The position numbers and the translations under genes were made by a program. The notes under the pieces were generated by a model that saw only the letters and a program-made list of their open reading frames with translations, did no database searches and had not been told where the DNA came from. From assembly GCA_004356175.1 (NCBI GenBank), contig SMXV01000133.1, positions 1 to 14,108 of the forward strand: a DNA stretch of 14,108 nt. The letters are read 5' to 3'. Each line of letters opens with the position of its first letter. Within the stretch, counting starts at the first letter, position 1. This document shows, one piece after another, positions 1 through 7,027 of this stretch. Origin of the DNA: Acidobacteriota bacterium. GTDB taxonomy: Bacteria > Actinomycetota > Acidimicrobiia > Spongiisociales > UBA5794.

Positions 1-994
1 ACAGCGCCCATTTCCCCGTATGACATACTCAGAGGCTGTGGATTCCTACGGTACCGACAAGCCTGACCTTCGCTTCGGCATGCGCATCAAAGACCTTTCG
101 CAGGTGTTCTCATCGACAGAGTTCAAGGCCTTCAGCGGAGTGCTCAGCTCCGGTGGAACCGTCAGAGGCTTGAACGGCGGGAGTCTTGAGCTGTCCCGAT
201 CTGGGCTCGACAAGCTTGTGTCTCGGGCTATCGAACTTGGGGCAAAGGGTCTCGTGTGGATGGTGCTCGAGGAGGACGGGTCGCTGCGGTCGCCCGTAGC
301 AAAGTTTCTGTCAGACGGGGAGCAAGCCAGTCTCATCGAGCATCTCGCTGCCAGTCCCGGTGACACGCTCCTCATTGCCGCTGATGAACCGAAGCTTGTT
401 GCGAAGGTACTCGGCCAGCTCAGGCTCGACATTGGTCAACCGGAGGGAAACGAAGATCTCTCATTTGTGTTCATCATTGACTTCCCCGTCTTCGATGTCG
501 ACGATGAAGGCGGTCTCTCGCCGGCCCACCACCCGTTCACCGATCCAGGAGACCTCGACATACTTGCCACGTCGCCCGAAACCGCGGTAGCACGATCATA
601 CGACCTTGTGCTCAACGGATCAGAGCTCGGTTCCGGAAGCGTGAGGATCCACGATCCAGAGGTGCAATCAGCCGTTTTCAGCGCCATGGGGATATCTCCT
701 GAGGATGCCGAAGCTCGATTCGGCTGGTTTCTCCGAGCTCTTCGTTTCGGAACACCGCCGCACGCCGGTTTTGCCATCGGTATCGATAGGTTCGTGAGCA
801 TCCTGCAGAACGAACCGAACATCCGCGAGGTCATACCGTTCCCCAAAACGCAGACAGGGGCCGATCCCCTCACGTCCTCACCATCACGGATTGCAGACGA
901 GCAACTGATGGAACTCGGTATCGACGTGAGGCCGGAGGTTCGAGAAGCATGGTCGACAGACCGAGACGAGCAAGAGGCCAATGGCGACGGATGA
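1..994 (+). CDS. aspS: Aspartyl-tRNA synthetase, C-terminal part (5' end outside window)
   Basis: This class II synthetase charges tRNA(Asp) with aspartate in the cytoplasm. The reading frame is open from base 2 (QRPFPR before the Met at 20), so the gene begins upstream; about 330 codons are visible and the anticodon-binding domain with class II motifs 1 and 2 is missing. The first visible block contains YGTDKPDLRFG, typical of bacterial AspRS just before the GAD insertion domain, which spans roughly nt 140-440. The catalytic core then resumes with DFPVFD, HHPFT and RIHDPEVQ. Motif 3 is GFAIGIDRF (nt 767-793), and the C-terminal signature FPKTQTGADPL follows. The stop codon lies 14 nt inside rarA, so the two are probably co-transcribed. 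Identity is clear from motifs. Whether the enzyme is discriminating (Asp only) or also charges tRNA(Asn) cannot be judged without the N-terminus. Confidence 0.97.
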   Translation, partial: QRPFPRMTYSEAVDSYGTDKPDLRFGMRIKDLSQVFSSTEFKAFSGVLSSGGTVRGLNGGSLELSRSGLDKLVSRAIELGAKGLVWMVLEEDGSLRSPVAKFLSDGEQASLIEHLAASPGDTLLIAADEPKLVAKVLGQLRLDIGQPEGNEDLSFVFIIDFPVFDVDDEGGLSPAHHPFTDPGDLDILATSPETAVARSYDLVLNGSELGSGSVRIHDPEVQSAVFSAMGISPEDAEARFGWFLRALRFGTPPHAGFAIGIDRFVSILQNEPNIREVIPFPKTQTGADPLTSSPSRIADEQLMELGIDVRPEVREAWSTDRDEQEANGDG

Positions 995-2324
995 CCTGTT
1001 CGCGGCGAGGCGCGACGAGAACTTGCGCGCGGAAGCCCCACTACCTGCTCGCATGCGACCACGAGATCTCTCTGAGGTCGTAGGGCAGAAGCATCTTCTT
1101 CGTGAAGGTGCCGCATTCCGTTCGATGGTTGAGATGGGGACGCTGTCGTCGCTCATCCTGTGGGGACCTCCCGGATCTGGCAAGACGACACTCGCCCGTC
1201 TCATCTCGACGTCAACCAACGCACACTTTGAACCGCTCTCAGCAACGAACGCCGGTGTGAAAGACGTGAGAGAAGTTCTGGCTCGGGCAGACCAGAGACT
1301 CGGCGAAGGTCGCGGGCGTACCGTGCTATTTCTCGACGAAATACATCGCTTCTCCAAATCTCAGCAGGATGCCCTGCTGCCGGGCGTTGAGGATGGGGTA
1401 GTGATCCTTGTTGGCGCGACCACAGAGAATCCGTTCTTTGAGGTCAACAGTCCACTCATATCGCGGGCAACGGTGTTTCGCACCGAACCGCTCACACCCG
1501 ATGAGGTTGCCGAAGTCGTTCTCCGTGCAGCGGACGATGCAATGCGGGGCGTTGGCATGAAGATCGACCCAGACGCTGTTGAGGCGCTCTCTGTTCGAGT
1601 TGGCGGAGACGCGCGCTTGGCACTCAACACACTCGACATGGCGGCGACCATCGCAAGGGGACGCGACGCCCCATCGATCACCGAGGACATGGTCGGTGAA
1701 GCTCTGCAGCGCAGGGTGATTCGCTATGACAAGACAGGGGACAGGCACTACGACGTCATCTCAGCGTTCATCAAATCAATGCGCGGGTCTGACGCCGACG
1801 CAGCGTTGTACTGGCTGCAAACCATGGTCGAAGCTGGCGAGGATCCGAAGTTCATAGCGCGTCGAATGATCGTCTTCGCATCCGAGGACATCGGACTCGC
1901 TGACTCCTATGCCCTATCAGTCGCAAACGCCGCATTCCGCACAGTCGAAATCGTCGGTCTCCCCGAAGCGAACTACGCCCTGACCCACTCGGCGCTGTAC
2001 CTGACGCTCGCGCCGAAGTCGAACACGACTGCCGTAGCAATGCACGACGCGAAACAATCTGTGGCCGACGGTCCGCTCGGTGAGGTACCAGCGCATCTGC
2101 GTTCCGGTGCAACCCAGGGAGAGAAGGACATGGGAATCGGTGTCGGATACAAGTATCCCCACGACGCCCCTGGCTCCGTCGTTCCCCAGCAGTACCTACC
2201 CGACGGTCTTGAGAACACCATTCTGTACCACCCAAAGCAGACCGGTGCCGAACGCGACATAGCCGACCGCCTCACCAAAATCGACACCATCCTCGGCAAG
2301 ACACGCAATACATTCGATTCGTAG
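981..2324 (+). CDS. rarA: Replication-associated recombination protein A, AAA+ ATPase (RarA/MgsA)
   Basis: RarA is a clamp-loader-like AAA+ ATPase that acts at stalled replication forks. The 447-residue product has the family's usual length. The Walker A motif GPPGSGKT is at residues 62-69, Walker B LFLDE at 116-120 followed by IHRF, sensor 1 GATTEN at 145-150, and the SPLISR arginine-finger segment at about 157-162. The C-terminal half carries the tetramerisation region with conserved blocks such as FIKSMRGSD, IARRMIVFASEDIG and the terminal YLPDGLE. The start is ATG 981 with AAGAGG 3 nt upstream, inside the end of aspS; the next Met (residue 25) would remove conserved N-terminal sequence. 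A 6-bp hairpin lies 17 nt past the stop. The neighbourhood aspS-rarA-alaS is familiar from actinobacteria. Identity is highly secure; the exact start less so. Confidence 0.95.
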   Translation: MATDDLFAARRDENLRAEAPLPARMRPRDLSEVVGQKHLLREGAAFRSMVEMGTLSSLILWGPPGSGKTTLARLISTSTNAHFEPLSATNAGVKDVREVLARADQRLGEGRGRTVLFLDEIHRFSKSQQDALLPGVEDGVVILVGATTENPFFEVNSPLISRATVFRTEPLTPDEVAEVVLRAADDAMRGVGMKIDPDAVEALSVRVGGDARLALNTLDMAATIARGRDAPSITEDMVGEALQRRVIRYDKTGDRHYDVISAFIKSMRGSDADAALYWLQTMVEAGEDPKFIARRMIVFASEDIGLADSYALSVANAAFRTVEIVGLPEANYALTHSALYLTLAPKSNTTAVAMHDAKQSVADGPLGEVPAHLRSGATQGEKDMGIGVGYKYPHDAPGSVVPQQYLPDGLENTILYHPKQTGAERDIADRLTKIDTILGKTRNTFDS

Positions 2325-2341
2325 TCTTCATACGAGCTGCG

Positions 2342-2359
2342 GGAGGCGTCATGGCCTCC
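2342..2359 (+). repeat. Inverted repeat 1: 6-bp hairpin just after rarA
   Basis: GGAGGC (2342-2347) pairs perfectly with GCCTCC (2354-2359) around the loop GTCATG. It begins 17 nt after the rarA stop. No T-run follows, so it would at best be a tail-less terminator of the kind proposed for actinobacteria. The 5' arm is also Shine-Dalgarno-like, with an ATG in the loop. Confidence 0.6.
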
Positions 2360-2386
2360 GAGAATCCGAGATCGCCGAGGCACGAG

Positions 2387-2429
2387 GTTGCCACTCTCAG
2401 CGAGCAACGGGAACTTCAGCGGAGTTCCC
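2387..2429 (+). repeat. Inverted repeats 2 and 3: two abutting hairpins
   Basis: GTTGC (2387-2391) pairs with GCAAC (2404-2408) around a 12-nt loop. GGGAACT (2409-2415) pairs perfectly with AGTTCCC (2423-2429) around a 7-nt loop. The second stem starts on the base after the first ends, an arrangement that would allow coaxial stacking in RNA. Confidence 0.6.
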
Positions 2430-2450
2430 CCGGGCGTTCCTCCTCCCTGA

Positions 2451-2467
2451 CCTGCGTTTTCCGCAGG
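2451..2467 (+). repeat. Inverted repeat 4: 6-bp hairpin with TTTTC loop
   Basis: CCTGCG (2451-2456) pairs perfectly with CGCAGG (2462-2467) around a 5-nt loop, TTTTC. It sits inside the sequence enclosed by the alternative long-range helix 2434-2446 / 2495-2507. Confidence 0.6.
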
Positions 2468-2482
2468 CGAACTCGCCCAACG

Positions 2483-2551
2483 AGGGGAGAGATAGGAGGC
2501 AGAACGCGCATGGCCGTACACAATTTCGCGCGTTCCGGCCCTCTCTCCCCT
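2483..2551 (+). repeat. Inverted repeat 5: long two-part hairpin
   Basis: AGGGGAGAGA (2483-2492) pairs perfectly with TCTCTCCCCT (2542-2551). Inside it, after an asymmetric internal loop of 9 and 6 nt, GAACGCGC (2502-2509) pairs perfectly with GCGCGTTC (2528-2535), leaving an 18-nt apical loop. This is the strongest structure in the gap. The bases after it, TGATCGAGAAAATGG, carry no T-run. Confidence 0.7.
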
Positions 2552-2632
2552 GATCGAGAAAATGGCCGAAACCGTAGTGAGGGTCAAAGAGGGTGACGCG
2601 TCGCATCTGATCTGTTTAGCGAGCACATGACT

Positions 2633-2669
2633 TTGAAATGAGACCTCGGTTGGCATGTATCCTGTGGTT
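2633..2669 (+). promoter_or_regulatory. Candidate promoter of the small gene and alaS, probably leaderless
   Basis: TTGAAA (2633-2638) differs from the -35 consensus at one base. TATCCT (2658-2663) fits the actinobacterial -10 pattern TANNNT, with a 19-nt spacer, slightly longer than ideal. Six bases separate the -10 from ATG 2670, so transcription would start at or beside that ATG. No Shine-Dalgarno precedes the ATG, which agrees with leaderless translation. The promoter is inferred from sequence only. Confidence 0.5.
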
Positions 2670-2894
2670 ATGTTTGTACGGGCTCGGTGGTTTATGGTTG
2701 GGTCGGAGGTAACGCTGATTGCGTCTGGGTTTGTTGTGAATCGCGCACGGATGCTGAAAGAGAAGCTCACTCCAGAAGGCATCGCGCGAGCATCAACGTC
2801 CCTGGCGACCGACGCTCTTGAGGCGCTCGGAACACGACTTCAACGCTCTGCGCTTGTTGATGTATCAGACCCGTCGGAATCCGACGCGGACTAA
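2670..2894 (+). CDS. Small membrane-type protein upstream of alaS (DUF6167-like)
   Basis: This 74-residue product has an N-terminal hydrophobic stretch (residues about 7-23, WFMVGSEVTLIASGFVV), then VNRARMLKEKLTPEG and a hydrophilic, acidic C-terminus (DPSESDAD). Many actinobacteria carry a short protein with one membrane-like segment followed by a VNR...LTPE motif just before alaS (DUF6167 in Streptomyces, by recollection), and this resembles it; its function is unknown. I prefer ATG 2670 over the in-frame ATG 2655 because 2655 would lie within the candidate promoter spacer and 2670 sits 6 nt after the -10 box. The gap to alaS is only 11 nt, so the two are likely co-transcribed. That the reading frame is a real gene is fairly likely; the family assignment is tentative. 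Confidence 0.65.
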   Translation: MFVRARWFMVGSEVTLIASGFVVNRARMLKEKLTPEGIARASTSLATDALEALGTRLQRSALVDVSDPSESDAD

Positions 2895-2905
2895 CCTCGC
2901 CAGCC

Positions 2906-5527
2906 ATGAACACCAACGAGATCAGAAGCACGTTCATTGACTTCTTCGCGCAACGCGGACATACCGTTGTTCCGTCAGCGTCACTGATTCCGGTCGATTC
3001 GACGCTGCTTCTGACCGTTGCGGGCATGGTGCCATTCAAGGCATACCTGCTTGGAGAGGAGACACCGCCATACGAAACCGCCGTCAGTTCACAGAAGTGC
3101 GTTAGGACCGAGGACATCGACATTCTTGGCACGACAGCACGACACGCGTCCTTCTTTGAGATGCTCGGCAACTTCTCCTTCGGCAACTATTTCAAGGAAC
3201 GCGCCATTCCTCTCGCGTACGAACTCCTGACCGAGGGCTACGGCATGGATCCTGACAGGCTCTGGTTCACTGTCTACAAGACAGACGACGAAGCCGCGGA
3301 GATCTGGCTTGATGGCGTTGGCATTGACCCTGGTCGTTTGCAGCGCCGCGATAGAGACAATTTCTGGCAGATGGGAGTGGCCGGTCCCGCGGGACCAAGC
3401 TCAGAGATTTTCTATGACCGAGGGCCGGAGTACGGTACTGATGGTGGACCCATTGTCGACGAGGAACGCTTTGTTGAGATTTGGAACCTGGTTTTCATGC
3501 AGTACGTGCAGGATGAACCGTACAACGTTATTGGCGATCTCCCGATGAAGTCGATCGACACCGGTATGGGTCTTGAACGCATGGCAATGGTGCTTCAGGA
3601 CGTCGATTCGATCTTTGAGACCGACACTCTTCGGTCCATCATGTCCGTCGGCGAACACGCAACAGGCGTGCATTATGGCGATTCAGAGACGTCCGACGTA
3701 TCGCTGCGGATCCTTGCCGATCATGCAAGAGCGTTCACATTCCTCATCTCCGACGGTGTCGTGCCCTCAAATGAGGGCAGAGGCTACATTGTTCGCCGAC
3801 TCGTCCGCAGAGCGGTCCGCCACGCCAGAATGCTTGGAGCATCAGAGCCCATTACGATTCAGCTTCTTGGCGCAACGGTCGCAGAGATGGGTACTGCGTT
3901 TCCTGCCATCGTCGAGAAACAACACCACATATCTGAGGTTCTCGAACGGGAGGAGGCTGGGTTCCTCGGAACACTTGAGTCGGGCGAGCAGCTACTTGAC
4001 GTGGCTATCTCAGAGCTTGGCACGAACACCGAATTGTCCGGAGCGACCGCTTTCAAGTTGCATGACACCTTTGGCTTTCCGATTGAGCTCACTGTCGAAA
4101 TCGCCACGGAGAAGGAACTCACCGTAGATCGAGACGCTTTCGATGCCGAAATGGCACACCAGAAGGAACGGGCTCGCGCTGCGTTCAAAGGTGCCGCAAG
4201 CGCAGATACAACAGATCTGTACCGGAGGGTCCTCTCCGGTATCGAGACGACAGTGTTCACCGGATACGGCGAGATCATAGGGGAGGGCGCCGTGCTCGCC
4301 ATCCTCCGTGAAGGAGAATCGGTCTCCGTTGCGGAGCAGGGCCAAGATGTTGAAGTCTTCCTGACTCGCTCTCCCTTTTACGCAGAGTCAGGCGGCCAGG
4401 TCGGCGACACTGGCACGATTACGACAGAAACAGGGACCCTGGCAATCGCAGACACCCAACCAGCACTTCCAGGGGTGCATGCGCACAGAGGCAGAGTTGT
4501 GAGGGGCACAATTCGTGTCGACCAGGACGCGGCAACCGAAGTCGACGGCACTCGTCGCGAACGAATCCGCAAGAACCACTCGGGAACCCACATCCTTCAT
4601 TGGGCATTGCGAGAGGTTCTCGGTCAGCAGGTGCAACAGGAGGGCTCGCTCGTTGCTGACGATCGCCTGCGATTTGACTTCTCGCATTTCGAAGGCGTCG
4701 GAAGCGAAGCCCTGTATGAAGTCGAACGAGAAGTCAACGAACGAGTGATCGCCAATGCGACCGTCACGACCGTCGAAACGTCGAAGGACGATGCTGAGAA
4801 GATGGGCGCAATCGCCTTTTTCGGTGACAAGTATGGAGACCAGGTCAGAGTTGTCAGGATGGGAGCGTTCTCAACCGAGTTCTGTGGTGGCACCCACGTT
4901 CCAAGCACTGGCCAGATCGGTCCGCTTGTGTTACTGCACGAGCGATCTATTGGCTCCAACATCCGTCGCGTTGAAGCCCTCACAGGCTTGGCGGCGTACG
5001 ATCATCTCTCAAACCTGCGCACGAACCTCGCCGACATCGGCACTGCCTTGGAGTCGCAGCCGGGAAAGGAACTTGAGGCGGCTCGGTCTGTCTCCGAGAA
5101 GCTGGCCATCGCCGAGCAACGCCTTGGCGAATTTGAGGAACGAGGGAGGGATCTGGCGGCGATCGAGATTGTGCAGTCTGCTGAGACGATCGGCAGCAAC
5201 AAGCTCGTCACAACGCGCAACGATGGCCTCGGAGGAGATGGCCTTCGTGCTCTTGCGTTTCAGGTTCGAGATCGACTTGGTAGCGGCATCGGCGTGTTTG
5301 GCTCCGTCACAGATGGCAAGGCGGCCATCATTGTATTTGTGACCGAGGACCTTGTTGAGGACGGTGTTTCCGCTGGCACAATCGCCATGTCAGGAGCCAA
5401 GGCTGTCGGGGGCGGAGGCAGTAGGGACGCGAAGCTGTCCCAGGCTGGTGGGCCGAATATCGACGGCATTGATGAGGCGATATCTCTCATGGATGCTGCC
5501 GCCCGAAAGGCCATGGCAGCGCTGTGA
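2906..5527 (+). CDS. alaS: Alanyl-tRNA synthetase
   Basis: AlaRS charges tRNA(Ala) with alanine and edits Ser/Gly mischarging. The 873-residue product has the full family architecture. The class II catalytic core begins with IRSTFIDFF and contains QKCVRTEDID, ARHASFFEMLGNFSFG and the EIWNLVFMQY block. A tRNA-recognition region follows, then the editing domain with its zinc ligands H558 and H562 (HSGTH) and C660 and H664 (CGGTH), and finally a glycine-rich C-terminal DHHA1 domain near residue 835 (GGGGSRDAKLSQAGG). The usual GPCSE motif in the core reads GPSSE (Ser165). The start is ATG 2906; there is no Shine-Dalgarno. TAACCT lies 8 nt upstream and could be a -10 box or chance, since it includes the preceding stop codon. 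The stop overlaps the ruvX start by 4 nt (GTGA). Confidence 0.98.
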   Translation: MNTNEIRSTFIDFFAQRGHTVVPSASLIPVDSTLLLTVAGMVPFKAYLLGEETPPYETAVSSQKCVRTEDIDILGTTARHASFFEMLGNFSFGNYFKERAIPLAYELLTEGYGMDPDRLWFTVYKTDDEAAEIWLDGVGIDPGRLQRRDRDNFWQMGVAGPAGPSSEIFYDRGPEYGTDGGPIVDEERFVEIWNLVFMQYVQDEPYNVIGDLPMKSIDTGMGLERMAMVLQDVDSIFETDTLRSIMSVGEHATGVHYGDSETSDVSLRILADHARAFTFLISDGVVPSNEGRGYIVRRLVRRAVRHARMLGASEPITIQLLGATVAEMGTAFPAIVEKQHHISEVLEREEAGFLGTLESGEQLLDVAISELGTNTELSGATAFKLHDTFGFPIELTVEIATEKELTVDRDAFDAEMAHQKERARAAFKGAASADTTDLYRRVLSGIETTVFTGYGEIIGEGAVLAILREGESVSVAEQGQDVEVFLTRSPFYAESGGQVGDTGTITTETGTLAIADTQPALPGVHAHRGRVVRGTIRVDQDAATEVDGTRRERIRKNHSGTHILHWALREVLGQQVQQEGSLVADDRLRFDFSHFEGVGSEALYEVEREVNERVIANATVTTVETSKDDAEKMGAIAFFGDKYGDQVRVVRMGAFSTEFCGGTHVPSTGQIGPLVLLHERSIGSNIRRVEALTGLAAYDHLSNLRTNLADIGTALESQPGKELEAARSVSEKLAIAEQRLGEFEERGRDLAAIEIVQSAETIGSNKLVTTRNDGLGGDGLRALAFQVRDRLGSGIGVFGSVTDGKAAIIVFVTEDLVEDGVSAGTIAMSGAKAVGGGGSRDAKLSQAGGPNIDGIDEAISLMDAAARKAMAAL

Positions 5528-5970
5528 GCGGCAGAATCCTGGGTCTCGATCCGGGTCAGAAGCGCATCGGCGTAGCGGTATCTGACACTTCTTGTACCAT
5601 CGCATCGCCGGTTGAGTACGTGGATCGTGGCGACGCGGATTATGGACGGCGGCTCAAGGACATCTGTGACGAATGGCAGATATCCGAGATTGTGGTAGGG
5701 CTTGCGCTCAGCCTTGACGGTGGTGAGGGGCACGCCGCTGCCCAATCGCGAGAGCTTGGGGGGGTCGTTGGTGCACTGACTGGCCTTCCGGTCAGCTATC
5801 AGGACGAACGTTTCACCACCGTGACCGCGGATCAAGCATTGCTCGAAGGTGGTGTACGGCGACAGAAACGCAAACACGTACGGGATCAGGTCGCAGCGGC
5901 AGTGATGCTGCAGGGCCACCTCGATGCACGGAGATATCAGAGTGAACAACAACGAGAACCAGACGACTGA
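5524..5970 (+). CDS. ruvX: RuvX/YqgF family putative Holliday junction resolvase or rRNA-processing nuclease
   Basis: YqgF proteins have an RNase H-like fold and have been linked to 16S rRNA 5' processing and to Holliday junction or RNA cleavage. The 148-residue product has the normal length. The first strand LGLDPGQKRIGVAVSD carries the catalytic Asp9. VGLALSLDGGEG (58-69) stands for the usual GLPLxMDGSxG, DERFTT (94-99) carries the acidic Glu95, and KRKHVRDQVAA includes Asp121. All three expected acidic residues are present. The GTG start 5524 overlaps the alaS TGA in the sequence GTGA, indicating translational coupling. The 3' end overlaps mltG. The alaS-ruvX-mltG-aroE order is conserved in actinobacteria and many other bacteria. 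Confidence 0.95.
   Translation: MSGRILGLDPGQKRIGVAVSDTSCTIASPVEYVDRGDADYGRRLKDICDEWQISEIVVGLALSLDGGEGHAAAQSRELGGVVGALTGLPVSYQDERFTTVTADQALLEGGVRRQKRKHVRDQVAAAVMLQGHLDARRYQSEQQREPDD
5930..5933 (+). promoter_or_regulatory. Shine-Dalgarno deciding the mltG start
   Basis: GGAG at 5930-5933 is followed by 8 nt and then GTG 5942. This favours GTG 5942 over the upstream in-frame ATG 5924, which has no such site. Confidence 0.6.
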
Positions 5971-7027
5971 GCGGGCTTCAAACCCGAAGTTCCGCGGCGC
6001 AGTGATGGCCGTAGTCGTACTCGGTGCCGGTCTTGTGCTGTTCCTTGGAGCGAACACATTCGCTCGTTTCGTAAGCGGCAACGATGGTTGGGATGTCGTG
6101 GCTGGTCAACCTGTTGAGGTCACGGTGGAGAGTGGCAGCTCGGCCGCCAAGATATACCGTGTGATGCACGATGCCCGTGTTGTTCGTGAAAGTGACCTTC
6201 GTGCAGCGGTCGATGCTGCAGGTGTTGCAGATCGCCTTCAAGCTGGCACGTACAGCCTCACAACCGACATGCTGCCAGACGATGTGGTCCGACGCCTGGT
6301 CGAGGGCGGAGACGTGAACGCTGGCTCCACCTTCACTCTCATCGAGGGTTGGACCATTGACCGAATCATCGACGAACTCTCCAAAACAACGCCGTATTCG
6401 CGCGGCGAATATCGTGCAGCACTTCGCGATGAGATCGTGATATCCCCGCTGTTGCCGCCCGACGTTGCTGACCCAATCATTCGCTGGGAAGGGCTCCTCT
6501 TTCCGGCGAAGTATCCATTGAATGAATCGGATTCGCCGGCACAGATTCTGCAGATGATGGCGAACGAAATGACCAGGCGATTCGAAGCAGTGAACTGGTC
6601 ACGGATCGGCGAACTCGGTATCACACGTTACGAGGCACTCATTATCGGCTCACTAGTCGAATGGGAAGCGTCCGTTGAGGAGGATCGACCGATGATCTCG
6701 TCTGTCATCCACAATCGTTTGAACAGACCAATGAGACTCCAAATCGATGCAACCGTCATCTACGCACTCGGATACAATCCCGGCAGAGTGCTCGCAACAC
6801 ATCTCAAGGTTGACTCGCCATACAACACCTATCGCGTCGATGGGCTGCCACCCACTCCGATTGGAGCCGTCTCGACTGCAAGCCTCACAGCCGCCGCCGA
6901 TCCGGCAACAACCGACTACTTCTTCTACGTCCTTGGCAACACGGACGGCACACACGTATTCGCGACCACGCTCGAAGAGCATCGGGCAAACGTCAGAGCC
7001 GCAAGGGCGGCTGGCGTTTTGCCATGA
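5942..7027 (+). CDS. mltG: Endolytic murein transglycosylase MltG
   Basis: MltG is a membrane-anchored lytic transglycosylase that cuts nascent peptidoglycan strands. With the GTG 5942 start the product has 361 residues. Residues 1-17 form a short cytoplasmic tail and about 18-40 a transmembrane helix. A LysM-like region follows (about 57-125, ending RLVEGGD). The YceG catalytic domain contains the block LIIGSLVEWEAS with the presumed catalytic Glu240, then SVIHNRL, MRLQIDATVIYALG, DSPYNTYR and GLPPTPIG, and near the end GTHVF and EEH. ATG 5924 would add six residues; the GTG has the better Shine-Dalgarno. The gene overlaps ruvX by 29 nt and aroE by 4 nt (ATGA). It is expected to be one of the few extracytoplasmic products here. 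Confidence 0.95.
   Translation: MNNNENQTTERASNPKFRGAVMAVVVLGAGLVLFLGANTFARFVSGNDGWDVVAGQPVEVTVESGSSAAKIYRVMHDARVVRESDLRAAVDAAGVADRLQAGTYSLTTDMLPDDVVRRLVEGGDVNAGSTFTLIEGWTIDRIIDELSKTTPYSRGEYRAALRDEIVISPLLPPDVADPIIRWEGLLFPAKYPLNESDSPAQILQMMANEMTRRFEAVNWSRIGELGITRYEALIIGSLVEWEASVEEDRPMISSVIHNRLNRPMRLQIDATVIYALGYNPGRVLATHLKVDSPYNTYRVDGLPPTPIGAVSTASLTAAADPATTDYFFYVLGNTDGTHVFATTLEEHRANVRAARAAGVLP

Larger units (their letters stand above)
2341..2551. ncRNA. Candidate structured RNA or leader of unknown class
   Basis: Five helices with perfectly paired arms lie in about 210 nt: 2342-2359 (6 bp), 2387-2408 (5 bp), 2409-2429 (7 bp, directly abutting the previous one), 2451-2467 (6 bp) and 2483-2551 (10 bp plus an inner 8 bp). 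An alternative helix (2434-2446 with 2495-2507, 11 of 13 pairs) competes with the inner part of the last hairpin. Such density is unusual for a plain spacer and would fit a small RNA, a leader for the downstream small gene and alaS, or a cluster of transcription-stopping hairpins after rarA. No promoter was firmly identified upstream of 2341. The structures are seen directly; that they form a functional RNA is inference. Confidence 0.3.
2325..2669. other. rarA-to-small-gene intergenic region rich in inverted repeats
   Basis: This 345-base stretch holds no protein gene I trust. Between 2341 and 2551 it carries five inverted repeats with perfectly paired arms. The hairpins occur on both strands, so the sequence alone does not fix a strand. 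None is followed by a T-run, so they are not canonical intrinsic terminators. From 2552 to 2632 I see little, except that GCC-GA-AACCG (2565-2574) could pair with CGGTTGGC (2647-2654), leaving a 2-nt bulge. The last part, 2633-2669, looks like a promoter for the next gene. No tRNA, RNase P, SRP, tmRNA or T-box signature was recognised. Confidence 0.8.

Noticed and set aside
2425..2460. Minus-strand GAGGAACGCCCGGG resembles the conserved RNase P RNA segment GAGGAA-GUCCGGGC
   Set aside because: The following sequence lacks the expected ACAG, GCUAA and ACAGAAA blocks, and the required U before CCGG is missing. It looks like chance.
2447..2470. Minus-strand CAGGTCAGG resembles the SRP RNA apical region
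   Set aside because: The GGAAGGAAGCAGCC tetraloop segment does not follow and the helix 8 geometry is absent.
2587..2606. AGAGGGTGACGCGTCGC resembles the T-box core AGGGUGGNACCGCG before a synthetase gene
   Set aside because: Two key bases and the antiterminator pairing are missing, no Stem I specifier region is seen, and alaS T-boxes are not known in this group.
1973..2782. Long minus-strand open frame (269 codons) across the rarA end and the gap
   Set aside because: It is antisense to the conserved rarA 3' end and runs through the hairpin region; the translation is rich in Arg/Ser/Pro and matches no family. It is a shadow of GC-rich coding sequence.
5924..5941. ATG 5924 as the mltG start
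   Set aside because: It adds six residues with no ribosome binding site, while GTG 5942 has GGAG at 8 nt.
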